From JAYEHK01 sp034659475 (GTDB lineage: Bacteria; Bacillota; Syntrophomonadia; Syntrophomonadales; Syntrophomonadaceae): a stretch of DNA of 25,301 bases. Shown in pieces: positions 13,965 to 21,198 of this stretch. The stretch is taken from contig JAYEHK010000022.1 of NCBI GenBank assembly GCA_034659475.1, positions 1 through 25,301 on the forward strand. Direction: 5' to 3'. A model generated the notes under the pieces. The model searched no databases. It worked only from the letters and a program-made list of their open reading frames with translations, and was not told the DNA's origin. Each line of letters opens with the position of its first letter. The first letter of the stretch is position 1. The position numbers and the translations under genes are program-made.

Positions 13965-14983
13965 TGCCTAACCACCTTAACAGCATCGGAGGGCTGCTGC
14001 AGACACTGATAATAATGCGTCAGTACATACTCCCCTAACTTAATTAATTCACTTTTCGCCGAAGAGGAAGCAAAAAAATCGAGCGCTTTTAACCCATTCT
14101 GAACATACTGTTCCGCCAGGCAAAGTGCCTTATTAGCAGCCTGACTATCCAGTAAGATGCGGATAATTCGCTGCAGCTGCTCTTCTGTGATGTGTTTTGT
14201 CTGTAGGATCTGCCGCAAACACATACCATATTCAGGGTGTTCGAGGGCATAGATAACAGGCAGGGTAATGTTTCCTTCTAACAGGTCAGATCCAACCGGT
14301 TTGCCAAGCAGGGTACTGCTTGATTGAAAATCGAGCAGATCATCAATGATTTGAAAAGCACAGCCCAAAAGGAATCCATATTCTTGAAGGGCTTTCACCT
14401 GCTGTTCCTCCAATCCTCCGCAGAGGCCCCCGACTCTGCACGCCGCTGCGAACAAGCACGCCGTTTTTTCATAAATCTTTTGAAAGTAATCTTCAACAGT
14501 AATATCGAGATTATGCGCCAACGACATTTGCCTGACTTCTCCTGCACACATAATCTGTATGGTATCGGTCACTTCTTCCATGATTTCTTTCATTCCATGA
14601 CGATTGATTAATTGAAATGCGGTTGCAAACAGATAATCTCCAACCAATACCGAGTTCGTATTTCCCCATCGCTGGTTGACACTATCCTGCCCTCTTCTGA
14701 GAGCCGCATGGTCAATCACATCATCATGAATAAGTGATGCCATGTGAATCAATTCAATGGCTGCCGCCATGTCAATACCCCTAGCAGCATCATCAGAACC
14801 AAATGACGAACACAATAATACCAGGCGTGGGCGAATCATTTTTCCGTTCCGCTGCAGGATATATGCAAATACCTCATTTAACTGCGGGTTATCACTATGC
14901 AAAACTTCTTTGAGTCGGCCCTGAACTGTTTCGTGTGAAAACGGATAAAGGGCCCGCGTATTTGTAACCGTAATGGGAATCAC
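13961..14983 (-). CDS. Long-chain all-trans polyprenyl diphosphate synthase (HepT/IspB-like)
   Basis: Elongates allylic diphosphates with isopentenyl diphosphate. The two Asp-rich motifs are present: HDDVID (DDVID 87-91) and IIDDLLD (DDLLD 214-218), along with GKMIRPRLVLL and GDYLFA. The residue five positions before the first motif is a small Ala, which in this family usually means a long product (C30-C40) rather than farnesyl or geranylgeranyl. The open frame starts at GTG 14981-14983, but the AAGGAG site overlaps that codon. An ATT codon at 14975-14977 sits 7 nt after AAGGAGT, so a rare ATT start is possible. It overlaps the DUF2600 gene by 4 bp and follows gatD after about 80 bp. Whether it feeds menaquinone, terpene synthesis or both is open. 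Confidence 0.92.
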   Translation of the reverse strand: MIPITVTNTRALYPFSHETVQGRLKEVLHSDNPQLNEVFAYILQRNGKMIRPRLVLLCSSFGSDDAARGIDMAAAIELIHMASLIHDDVIDHAALRRGQDSVNQRWGNTNSVLVGDYLFATAFQLINRHGMKEIMEEVTDTIQIMCAGEVRQMSLAHNLDITVEDYFQKIYEKTACLFAAACRVGGLCGGLEEQQVKALQEYGFLLGCAFQIIDDLLDFQSSSTLLGKPVGSDLLEGNITLPVIYALEHPEYGMCLRQILQTKHITEEQLQRIIRILLDSQAANKALCLAEQYVQNGLKALDFFASSSAKSELIKLGEYVLTHYYQCLQQPSDAVKVVRQ

Positions 14984-15061
14984 TCCTTTGGAACATTTTT
15001 CTAATATTCTTCCCAGCCGGCAACAAACTATGCAGACCCTTTTTATTTGTTTATCTATTAT

Positions 15062-15805
15062 TTACAAGCCAAGTTTTTCTTTAACCTGTTGGTGGGCAAA
15101 GTTTTCAATCTGATCGTCTAGTTCCTGTTGAATGATAACTCCCTTTCGTTTTGCCATATTCCGAATAAAGTAGTCAGCAACAACCGGGTTTTTCGGTAAC
15201 AGGGGGCCGTGTAAATAGGTGCCGATCAGATTCCGATAGTGCAGCCCTTCCCCTCCGTCTTTCCCATTGTTGCCATAACCTCGAAGCACCGACCCAAAAG
15301 GAGAGAGTTCAGCATCATCCAAATAAGTGCGACCACCATGATTTTCGAATCCTACCACTGAAGCCTTGTCCTCATCGAGCTCACTTTCAATAGCAATATT
15401 GCCGATGAGCCTATCCTTTTCACCTATTGTATACAGATCAAACAGTCCCAAACCCTTCATGATGGTCCCATCATAGGCACGATATTCCTTACCAAGCAAT
15501 TGATAAGCACCGCAGACACAAAGGACCGGAAGGCCATCATCCACTTCATTCATCAGTTCATCCGACTTCTGGATAAGATCATGATATACCAGGTTCTGCT
15601 CACGATCAGAGCCTCCCCCCATAAAAATCATATCAACATCCTTCATTTGAAAGGACTGCTCAAGGCCTATGCTCCTAATTTCGCAGGTTAAACCTCTCCA
15701 TTCCATGCGTCGTTTGATACAGATCAAATTACCCCAATCCCCATACAGGTTCATTAAATCGGGATACATATGCGCAATAACAAAATGTTCATTAGCTGAA
15801 TTCAT
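15062..15805 (-). CDS. gatD: GatD, glutaminase subunit of lipid II isoglutaminyl synthase
   Basis: Supplies ammonia from glutamine to MurT for amidation of D-Glu in peptidoglycan stem peptides. From the ATG at 15803-15805 it has 247 residues. The CobB/CobQ-type class I amidotransferase features are intact: MYPDLMNLYGDWGN at the start, MGGGSDREQ, the nucleophile Cys in LCVCGAYQLLG (Cys98 in this numbering), and the catalytic His in TYLHGPLLPKNP (His199). The frame has an ATG five codons earlier, but GGGGGGG lies 6 nt before the chosen ATG. It starts 1 nt after the murT stop codon, so translation is coupled. Unlike CarA in this window, its catalytic residues are conserved. Confidence 0.93.
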   Translation of the reverse strand: MNSANEHFVIAHMYPDLMNLYGDWGNLICIKRRMEWRGLTCEIRSIGLEQSFQMKDVDMIFMGGGSDREQNLVYHDLIQKSDELMNEVDDGLPVLCVCGAYQLLGKEYRAYDGTIMKGLGLFDLYTIGEKDRLIGNIAIESELDEDKASVVGFENHGGRTYLDDAELSPFGSVLRGYGNNGKDGGEGLHYRNLIGTYLHGPLLPKNPVVADYFIRNMAKRKGVIIQQELDDQIENFAHQQVKEKLGL

Positions 15806-15806
15806 C

Positions 15807-17216
15807 TTATTCCCCCCCATCCTTTACTTTTTCTCTGCGGTCATTAAAGGATGGCTCGTGTGGTTTACTGTGTCGCTGCAATGCCGAGAGAATCTTTCGA
15901 CATTCAAACAAAGCAGTATACGTGCTTAATACGTAACTGCGCTCCGAGTCTTTTTCAATCACACGCTGAATTCCTTTTTCCAGCGAGGTTTCAAGAATGA
16001 TGTTCTCTTTAGACACACCTGCATATTTTACCCGGACCGCCATGTCGCCGCTTCGTTGTCCAGACGCAACAAAGCATTGTACCCCAGCGTCAGGATGATT
16101 AATCATTTCAACCTCAGCATCCCATATCCATGAAATATCTCTGCCATCTGCTGCATTGTCATTTAACGCCATAAAAACGTTTTTCGCAGAAGGATCCTGT
16201 AAAAGTATGGACAAACTCTGGTTTAGACCAGTGGGATTTTTCACAAGAATGAGTACTACCCGTTTGCCGTCAATAACAAAATGTTCCATCCGTCCGGCCC
16301 GGGGCTGATAATTCAGAATTGCCCTTTCAATAATATCCCCTGATATCTCCAGCAAACTACATAAAGACACAGCCGCCAGAATATTATAAGCATTGTAAAA
16401 ACCCTGGTAAGAACTGCTGACGCTAACCTCATCTACTTTAAAACGCAAAGTGGGATTCATCTCTAAATCCCCTGCAGTGAAATGTCGCTTTGGATTTGTA
16501 TTGCCACACTGCGGACAATGAAATTTGCCTAACTGGGCATAATGAAACCGATCATACTGCAATTCACTTCCACAAACGATACAAAACCGCCCTTCCCTGC
16601 TTTCATCAGAAGACTGGCTGTCGTAAGGGGTTTTATCAAATCCATAATACCAACAATGCAATCCTGTCTCATCCTGAAAATTAGATACCAGTGGATCATC
16701 CGCATTTAATACCAGCTCAATAGAAGTATCTTTTACTGCCTCCTTAATCAAGCGAATCGTGTGATCGAGTTCTCCATACCTGTCCAATTGATCCCGAAAA
16801 AAATTCGTAATCAGAATATATTGTGGGGTTAGTTCCTTAAGAAGATGCGGTACATTCGCCTCATCTGTTTCGAGAAGACCATAATTCATCGGTTTGTTAC
16901 CCAGCAAATTGGTGGACTGAATAAACGCCGTTGTAATCCCGGTCATCATATTGGCCCCCGCCTGATTATGTACATACGATTCCTGTTTTTCCGCAATCAT
17001 TGCTGCAATCATATTCGTGGTCGTTGTCTTTCCATTGGTCCCGGTAACAACAATAATCTCTTTTTGAATATTACCAGCCAAATCCTTCAAGATATCCGGA
17101 TCGATACGACGTGCTATTCGTCCCGGAAAATCTGTTCCCTGATTCCCCAACAACCGGCTGAGCAATATCACCGCTTTTCCAGCTGCGATTGCAAGTGTCC
17201 GACGAAAACGAAACAT
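15807..17216 (-). CDS. murT: MurT, Mur-ligase-like subunit of lipid II isoglutaminyl synthase
   Basis: ATP-dependent ligase subunit that amidates the alpha-carboxyl of D-glutamate in lipid II together with GatD. The 469 residues carry the Mur-ligase P-loop GTNGKTTT (59-66), ETDEANVPHLL (about 116-126), and a four-Cys zinc ribbon typical of MurT (Cys212, Cys215, Cys234, Cys237, in FCIVCG and FHCPQCG). They also carry KNPTGLNQ and the C-terminal DUF1727 domain with WIWDAEV. The ATG at 17214-17216 lies 6 bp after the glycosyltransferase stop, with GAGAG upstream. Order glycosyltransferase-murT-gatD with minimal gaps indicates one operon for envelope synthesis. The first 25 residues are mildly hydrophobic, which is usual. 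Confidence 0.94.
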   Translation of the reverse strand: MFRFRRTLAIAAGKAVILLSRLLGNQGTDFPGRIARRIDPDILKDLAGNIQKEIIVVTGTNGKTTTTNMIAAMIAEKQESYVHNQAGANMMTGITTAFIQSTNLLGNKPMNYGLLETDEANVPHLLKELTPQYILITNFFRDQLDRYGELDHTIRLIKEAVKDTSIELVLNADDPLVSNFQDETGLHCWYYGFDKTPYDSQSSDESREGRFCIVCGSELQYDRFHYAQLGKFHCPQCGNTNPKRHFTAGDLEMNPTLRFKVDEVSVSSSYQGFYNAYNILAAVSLCSLLEISGDIIERAILNYQPRAGRMEHFVIDGKRVVLILVKNPTGLNQSLSILLQDPSAKNVFMALNDNAADGRDISWIWDAEVEMINHPDAGVQCFVASGQRSGDMAVRVKYAGVSKENIILETSLEKGIQRVIEKDSERSYVLSTYTALFECRKILSALQRHSKPHEPSFNDRREKVKDGGE

Positions 17217-17222
17217 ATTCTC

Positions 17223-18440
17223 TCATTCCCCTATTCTTTGTTGCTTAGTATGAAACCAGGAACCCATATCAAAGAACCTATTGTGACGATAGTGTTTCCT
17301 GTCAATTAAATCTTGATAAACCTTCTCAAGTATCTGTGCCTTACTCCTCGATGACATTTCTTCTGCCTTTTTCAATGCATTTCTTTTCAATTTCTCGTAT
17401 AGAAGCTCATTTTCCAAGACATCACAAATCGCATGAGAAAGGTGCTCCTCATTACAGTCTGTTAAAACCCCATCTAACCCATCATCTACCATATCCTGCA
17501 CCCCCGAAGCACGTACAGCTACGACCGGTAATCCAGCAGCCATCGCTTCAATCAGTACAAGTCCCTGTGTCTCTGTAAGAGAAGAAAAAACAAATAGATC
17601 CGCTGAAAAATACACATGCACCAAGGTATCGAAAGGCAATGCACCCGTGAATATAACATCGCTTTCCAGAGATAAACCCATTTTTTTCACAATTCCCTTT
17701 AGCTCATGCTCCATGGGGCCCTGCGCAGTAATGACCAAGGTCGTGTCAGGGGTACGCTGTTTTACCAGTTCAAAGCTTCTTAGCAAAAAGGGAAGGTTTT
17801 TTTCTTTGGTTAATCGGCCAACAAATAACAGGATCTTGTTATCTTCCGGTATATCGTATTGCTCCCTTAACCACTCACTATTACCATTTTCAAAACGATA
17901 GAGCGGAACCCCGGTTGGAATAACAGAAACAGGCGTCTTAACAGCAAAATCTTTTACAATATCCGCAATCTCCGGAGAGGGTACAACAACATGATCACAC
18001 GTGTTACAGAAGTGAGTGCTGTATTTTACAGTAACCTCTTTGGCAATATCCTGCGCAACCGGAACGTAATGCACATACTGATCATAACGAGTATGATAGG
18101 TGAACAGAATCGGTATATGATATTTCCTGGCATACCGTAATCCAACCCTTCCCATCGTAAAAGGAGAATGGACATGGATAACATCCAGCTTTAGCTTTTT
18201 CAATAGAATGTTTATCCCGGGATACACAGGAATAGCCAGTGTATAGTCAGGATTGGTAGGGGACGGAACCGAATAGAAGCGATACACATTTTCCTCTTCT
18301 TCATCATAATTCGGATAAGACGGTGCAAATATATGTACCTCATGACCCATTCGGGTGAGTTCCTCTTTAAAGGTTGAAATCGAAGTCACTACACCGCTTG
18401 TATATGGTTTATAACTGTCAGTAAAAATACCCACTTTCAT
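17223..18440 (-). CDS. GT4 family glycosyltransferase (possibly diacylglycerol glucosyltransferase)
   Basis: Retaining GT-B glycosyltransferase of 405 residues. Visible features are the N-terminal acceptor fold (MKVGIFTDSYKPYTSGVVTS), DVIHVHSPF, IPTGVPLYRF, VGRLTKEKN, and the EX7E-type donor motif ETQGLVLIEAMA near residue 285. The overall pattern is like Firmicute enzymes that glucosylate diacylglycerol in membrane glycolipids, but phosphatidylinositol mannosyltransferase-like activities share it, so the acceptor is not certain. ATG with AGGAGG upstream. It is the first gene of the run leading into murT-gatD and has its own promoter (18475-18503), so membrane glycolipid and peptidoglycan modification may be co-expressed. 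Confidence 0.88.
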   Translation of the reverse strand: MKVGIFTDSYKPYTSGVVTSISTFKEELTRMGHEVHIFAPSYPNYDEEEENVYRFYSVPSPTNPDYTLAIPVYPGINILLKKLKLDVIHVHSPFTMGRVGLRYARKYHIPILFTYHTRYDQYVHYVPVAQDIAKEVTVKYSTHFCNTCDHVVVPSPEIADIVKDFAVKTPVSVIPTGVPLYRFENGNSEWLREQYDIPEDNKILLFVGRLTKEKNLPFLLRSFELVKQRTPDTTLVITAQGPMEHELKGIVKKMGLSLESDVIFTGALPFDTLVHVYFSADLFVFSSLTETQGLVLIEAMAAGLPVVAVRASGVQDMVDDGLDGVLTDCNEEHLSHAICDVLENELLYEKLKRNALKKAEEMSSRSKAQILEKVYQDLIDRKHYRHNRFFDMGSWFHTKQQRIGE

Positions 18441-18474
18441 GGTACGGCCTCCTATGCCTCTTTATACACGAATT

Positions 18475-18503
18475 ACTATAAACCCTTTTACACCATTTCG
18501 CAA
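18475..18503 (-). promoter_or_regulatory. Sigma-A-type promoter before the glycosyltransferase-murT-gatD run
   Basis: TTGCGA (18498-18503) and TATAGT (18475-18480) are separated by exactly 17 bp, about 35 bp upstream of the glycosyltransferase ATG. It lies in the 126-bp gap after the DksA/TraR-type gene. No clear terminator is visible in that gap, so read-through from upstream is also possible. Confidence 0.55.
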
Positions 18504-18566
18504 TGAAGGAAGATAAGCAAATTTTCGGTTCTTCTCTGCTTTATCTCCCTTCTTCCAACCAGGTAA

Positions 18567-19010
18567 TCATTCTTCAAACATTTCGTATCCTGCAATATTA
18601 ATGGTTTCGCCCATATCACTCATCGTCCCGGAGGTGATGGACCCTCCTCGCAGCTCTCTCTGGTCGGGTTGAAGTTTTTGGGCACAACCCGCACAAACAG
18701 TGGTATTACACAGTCGTGCCAGTCGTTGCTGTTCAATTGGTTGTCCGCAGGATTCACAGATCCCATATTGACCGGTTTGAGCCCGTGAAAGTGCATCGTT
18801 TACCTTTTCCAATTCCAATTCCAGTAATTCCAGGAATCCGGCATCCTTTTCCCGTTCAGACAATTCCGATGCAACATCTGCCGGATGCTGATCAAACAAA
18901 GATAGTTCGTCTGTAGATTCGGCCATAGATACACTAAAACGATCCTGCCTTTTTTGAATCAACTGTTCCAATTCTTCTTTCTTCTGTCGCAGTTGTTGTA
19001 CTTCTTCCAC
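18567..19010 (-). CDS. DksA/TraR C4-type zinc-finger protein (YteA-like)
   Basis: Small protein of the DksA/TraR superfamily; in Firmicutes these are poorly characterised (YteA type, linked to sporulation in Bacillus). The 147 residues show an N-terminal helical coiled-coil region (1-75, rich in Glu, Gln and Leu), then the zinc finger CESCG...CNTTVCAGC (about 95-120). An acidic C-terminal tail ends in YEMFEE. The start is GTG at 19008-19010 with GAGGTG 8-9 nt upstream. It follows the DUF5665 gene after 12 bp. The basic/acidic tip residues needed for DksA action at RNA polymerase cannot be judged by eye, so a transcriptional role is only presumed. Confidence 0.85.
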   Translation of the reverse strand: MEEVQQLRQKKEELEQLIQKRQDRFSVSMAESTDELSLFDQHPADVASELSEREKDAGFLELLELELEKVNDALSRAQTGQYGICESCGQPIEQQRLARLCNTTVCAGCAQKLQPDQRELRGGSITSGTMSDMGETINIAGYEMFEE

Positions 19011-19022
19011 TACAAGAACACC

Positions 19023-19370
19023 TCACATTTTCCCTCCGCCACCGCTGCCATGGAAAACTGCTCCCCCTGCTCCCAGTTGATTCACAACAATATTTACAAT
19101 ATCAGCGATAAAATCACCAATAAGGGGCATATTCAGCACTACAATCTTTTGCAAAAGGTAAATAACTACTGCAGCTAGTACTGTAAATCCGATGGCCATC
19201 CCAAAGCCTCTGGCAACACCTGCCCAGAAGTTTACAAAAAATAGGCGCCAAGGATTATGCAGCATTTCCACATATTCTGAAATGCCCATTTTCTCCATAT
19301 TTAATGATATCTCTTCCAGTTTTTCATTCACTTTATCCAGAGGATTTTTTTCCGGTGGTTGCCCCTCCAT
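19023..19370 (-). CDS. DUF5665 membrane protein
   Basis: Protein of about 115 residues with a charged, helical N-terminus (PLDKVNEKLEEISLNMEKMG), a conserved-looking segment ISEYVEMLHNPWRLFFVNF, and one long hydrophobic stretch (about residues 55-80, GMAIGFTVLAAVVIYLLQK). A possible second membrane-associated segment and a Gly-rich tail (GSGGGGKM) follow. It fits DUF5665, an uncharacterised clostridial family. The frame opens at GTG 19377-19379, but GAGGTG lies 6 nt before the ATG at 19368-19370, which is preferred. It is tightly spaced with the zinc-finger gene downstream and so probably co-transcribed with it. Function unknown. Confidence 0.82.
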   Translation of the reverse strand: MEGQPPEKNPLDKVNEKLEEISLNMEKMGISEYVEMLHNPWRLFFVNFWAGVARGFGMAIGFTVLAAVVIYLLQKIVVLNMPLIGDFIADIVNIVVNQLGAGGAVFHGSGGGGKM

Positions 19371-19447
19371 TGATGACACCTCACACCTCTATTTTCTCTA
19401 TTTATTCCATTAAATATACTAGAATAAAACCCTAACTTCCATGGTTA

Positions 19448-20815
19448 CTAGTTGTTTAATGAATGAATAGGTGCTGGAATTCTCCCTTTTCGGTTGATAA
19501 ATTGATTGGAAGAAAACGAATTCACTTTCATGATCGGTGCATGCCCCAATAATCCACCAAATTCTACCGATTCTCCAACATCTTTTCCCGGCACTGGAAT
19601 CAATCGAACCGCGGTTGTCTTGCGATTAATCATACCGATAGCAGCTTCATCCGCAATAATTGCTGAAATGGTTTCTGCCGGTGTGTGCCCCGGAATGGCA
19701 ATCATATCAAGGCCTACCGAACAGACACAGGTCATTGCCTCCAGTTTTTCAATATTCATCGCTCCGGCCTCTACGGCATTAATCATTCCCTGATCTTCGC
19801 TTACGGGGATAAAGGCCCCGGAAAGTCCTCCTACATAGGAAGAGGCCATCGCGCCACCCTTTTTCACCGCATCATTTAGCATTGCCAAACAGGCAGTAGT
19901 ACCGTGGGTGCCAACCCTTTCCAAACCCATTGACTCAAGAATATCAGCTACACTGTCCCCTATCGCAGGCGTAGGCGCAAGGGAAAGATCGAGAATACCA
20001 AAGGGTACGCTAAGGCGTTTGGATGCCTCTCTCCCAACCATTTCACCCGCCCTGGTGATTTTAAAGGCAGTCTTTTTAATAATATTGGCTAATTCTCCGA
20101 GGTCCACATTGGGATGTTTGTTTACAGCCTGCAATACAACCCCTGGTCCACTCACCCCTACATTGATAACTGATTCAGGTTCTCCTACCCCATGAAAAGC
20201 ACCCGCCATAAATGGATTATCCTCCGCAGCATTACAAAACACCACCAGTTTAGCACAGCCTAATCCACCTTTGTCTGCCGTTAAATCTGCCGTTTTCTTA
20301 ATGATTCGGCCCATTTCAAATACTGCATCCATATTTATTCCGGCTTTCGTGGTGCCAAGATTTACCGAGGAACAAACCCTTTCTGTTTGGGCCAGGGTTT
20401 CAGGAATTGCATCAATAAGCGCCAGGTCTCCTCTGGTAAAGCCCTTATGAACCAGAGCAGAGAATCCTCCTAAGAAATTAACCCCAACCTCGGCAGCAGC
20501 TTTGTCAAGGTATCTTCCTATTGTCACCATATCATCTTTATTCAATCCATCCCCTACCATGGCAACAGGAGTCACTGAAATCCTTTTGTTAATAATAGGT
20601 ATTCCATACTCCTTCTCAATATCATTCCCTACTTTTACCAGATTCTCTGCATAACCCAGTATTTTGTCATAGATCCTTTGCCCCGTCTGCTCTCCTATCT
20701 CTCTGCGGCAATCCTGGATATTGATCCCCATGGTAATGGTTCGAATATCTAAATTTTCAGCCTGAACCATATTTATCGTTTCTAGTACTTCATCCCTGCT
20801 AATACTAAACGGCAT
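19448..20815 (-). CDS. UPF0210 (PFL/DUF711) family protein
   Basis: Conserved protein of unknown reaction found in bacteria and archaea, thought to fold like anaerobic glycyl-radical (PFL-like) enzymes. From the ATG at 20813-20815 it has 455 residues, the typical length. Recognisable segments are LDIRTITMGINIQDC, FLGGFSALVHKG, FCNAAEDNPFMAGAFHG, GVSGPGVV, and CSVGLDMIAIPGHTP. The frame has an ATG seven codons earlier, but GAAGGAGG lies 8 nt before the chosen ATG. It follows the ACT-domain gene, its usual partner, after a 96-bp gap containing a GC-rich hairpin. A metabolic role regulated by the ACT partner is often guessed but not shown. Confidence 0.93.
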   Translation of the reverse strand: MPFSISRDEVLETINMVQAENLDIRTITMGINIQDCRREIGEQTGQRIYDKILGYAENLVKVGNDIEKEYGIPIINKRISVTPVAMVGDGLNKDDMVTIGRYLDKAAAEVGVNFLGGFSALVHKGFTRGDLALIDAIPETLAQTERVCSSVNLGTTKAGINMDAVFEMGRIIKKTADLTADKGGLGCAKLVVFCNAAEDNPFMAGAFHGVGEPESVINVGVSGPGVVLQAVNKHPNVDLGELANIIKKTAFKITRAGEMVGREASKRLSVPFGILDLSLAPTPAIGDSVADILESMGLERVGTHGTTACLAMLNDAVKKGGAMASSYVGGLSGAFIPVSEDQGMINAVEAGAMNIEKLEAMTCVCSVGLDMIAIPGHTPAETISAIIADEAAIGMINRKTTAVRLIPVPGKDVGESVEFGGLLGHAPIMKVNSFSSNQFINRKGRIPAPIHSLNN

Positions 20816-20852
20816 TTTTCTTCCTCCTTCGTTCATCCTATATAACCAATAA

Positions 20853-20873
20853 GGGGAGAACTAATCTCTCCCC
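20853..20873 (-). promoter_or_regulatory. GC-rich hairpin between the ACT gene and the UPF0210 gene
   Basis: Arms GGGGAGA and TCTCCCC with a 7-nt loop are followed on the minus strand only by TTATTGG. The T-tract is too weak for a confident terminator, so it may be a partial attenuator or an mRNA-stabilising hairpin in an operon gap. Confidence 0.4.
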
Positions 20874-20911
20874 CTATGCTTATAAATCTGTATAGGTATT
20901 TGTTCTTATAT

Positions 20912-21196
20912 TTAGATGCGATGCATAAACCGGAAAATATCTTCGTGCTGCACCGTAATCTGAACCTGCAGCTCTTCACCTTTGGCAGTAAGGGCATCTT
21001 TTACTTCTACGATATCCAATTTACTATTTGATATATCCACAACCATGACCATGGTGAAAAAGCCTTGCAATATGGTCTGGCTTATCTCCAAAATGTTAAT
21101 CTGCACATTGGATAAAACAGCAGAGATTGTGGCGATAATGCCTACTTTATCGTATCCAACAACTGTGATAATAACCTTTTTACCTTCTTCTAACAC
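20912..21196 (-). CDS. ACT-domain protein (UPF0237)
   Basis: Small protein of about 94 residues made of one ACT-type ligand-binding domain: VIITVVGYDKVGIIATISAVLS, then NILEISQTILQGFFTMVMVVD, matching the UPF0237 family. ACT domains usually bind amino acids. The open frame extends upstream into ileS in another frame, giving an implausible Arg/Cys-rich N-terminus. The GTG at 21194-21196, with GGAGGG 6 nt upstream overlapping the ileS stop, gives the normal length and is preferred. It begins 2 nt after the ileS stop codon, so it depends on ileS expression and T-box control. The pair with the downstream UPF0210 gene is conserved in many genomes; its ligand is unknown. Confidence 0.9.
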   Translation of the reverse strand: MLEEGKKVIITVVGYDKVGIIATISAVLSNVQINILEISQTILQGFFTMVMVVDISNSKLDIVEVKDALTAKGEELQVQITVQHEDIFRFMHRI

Positions 21197-21198
21197 TT

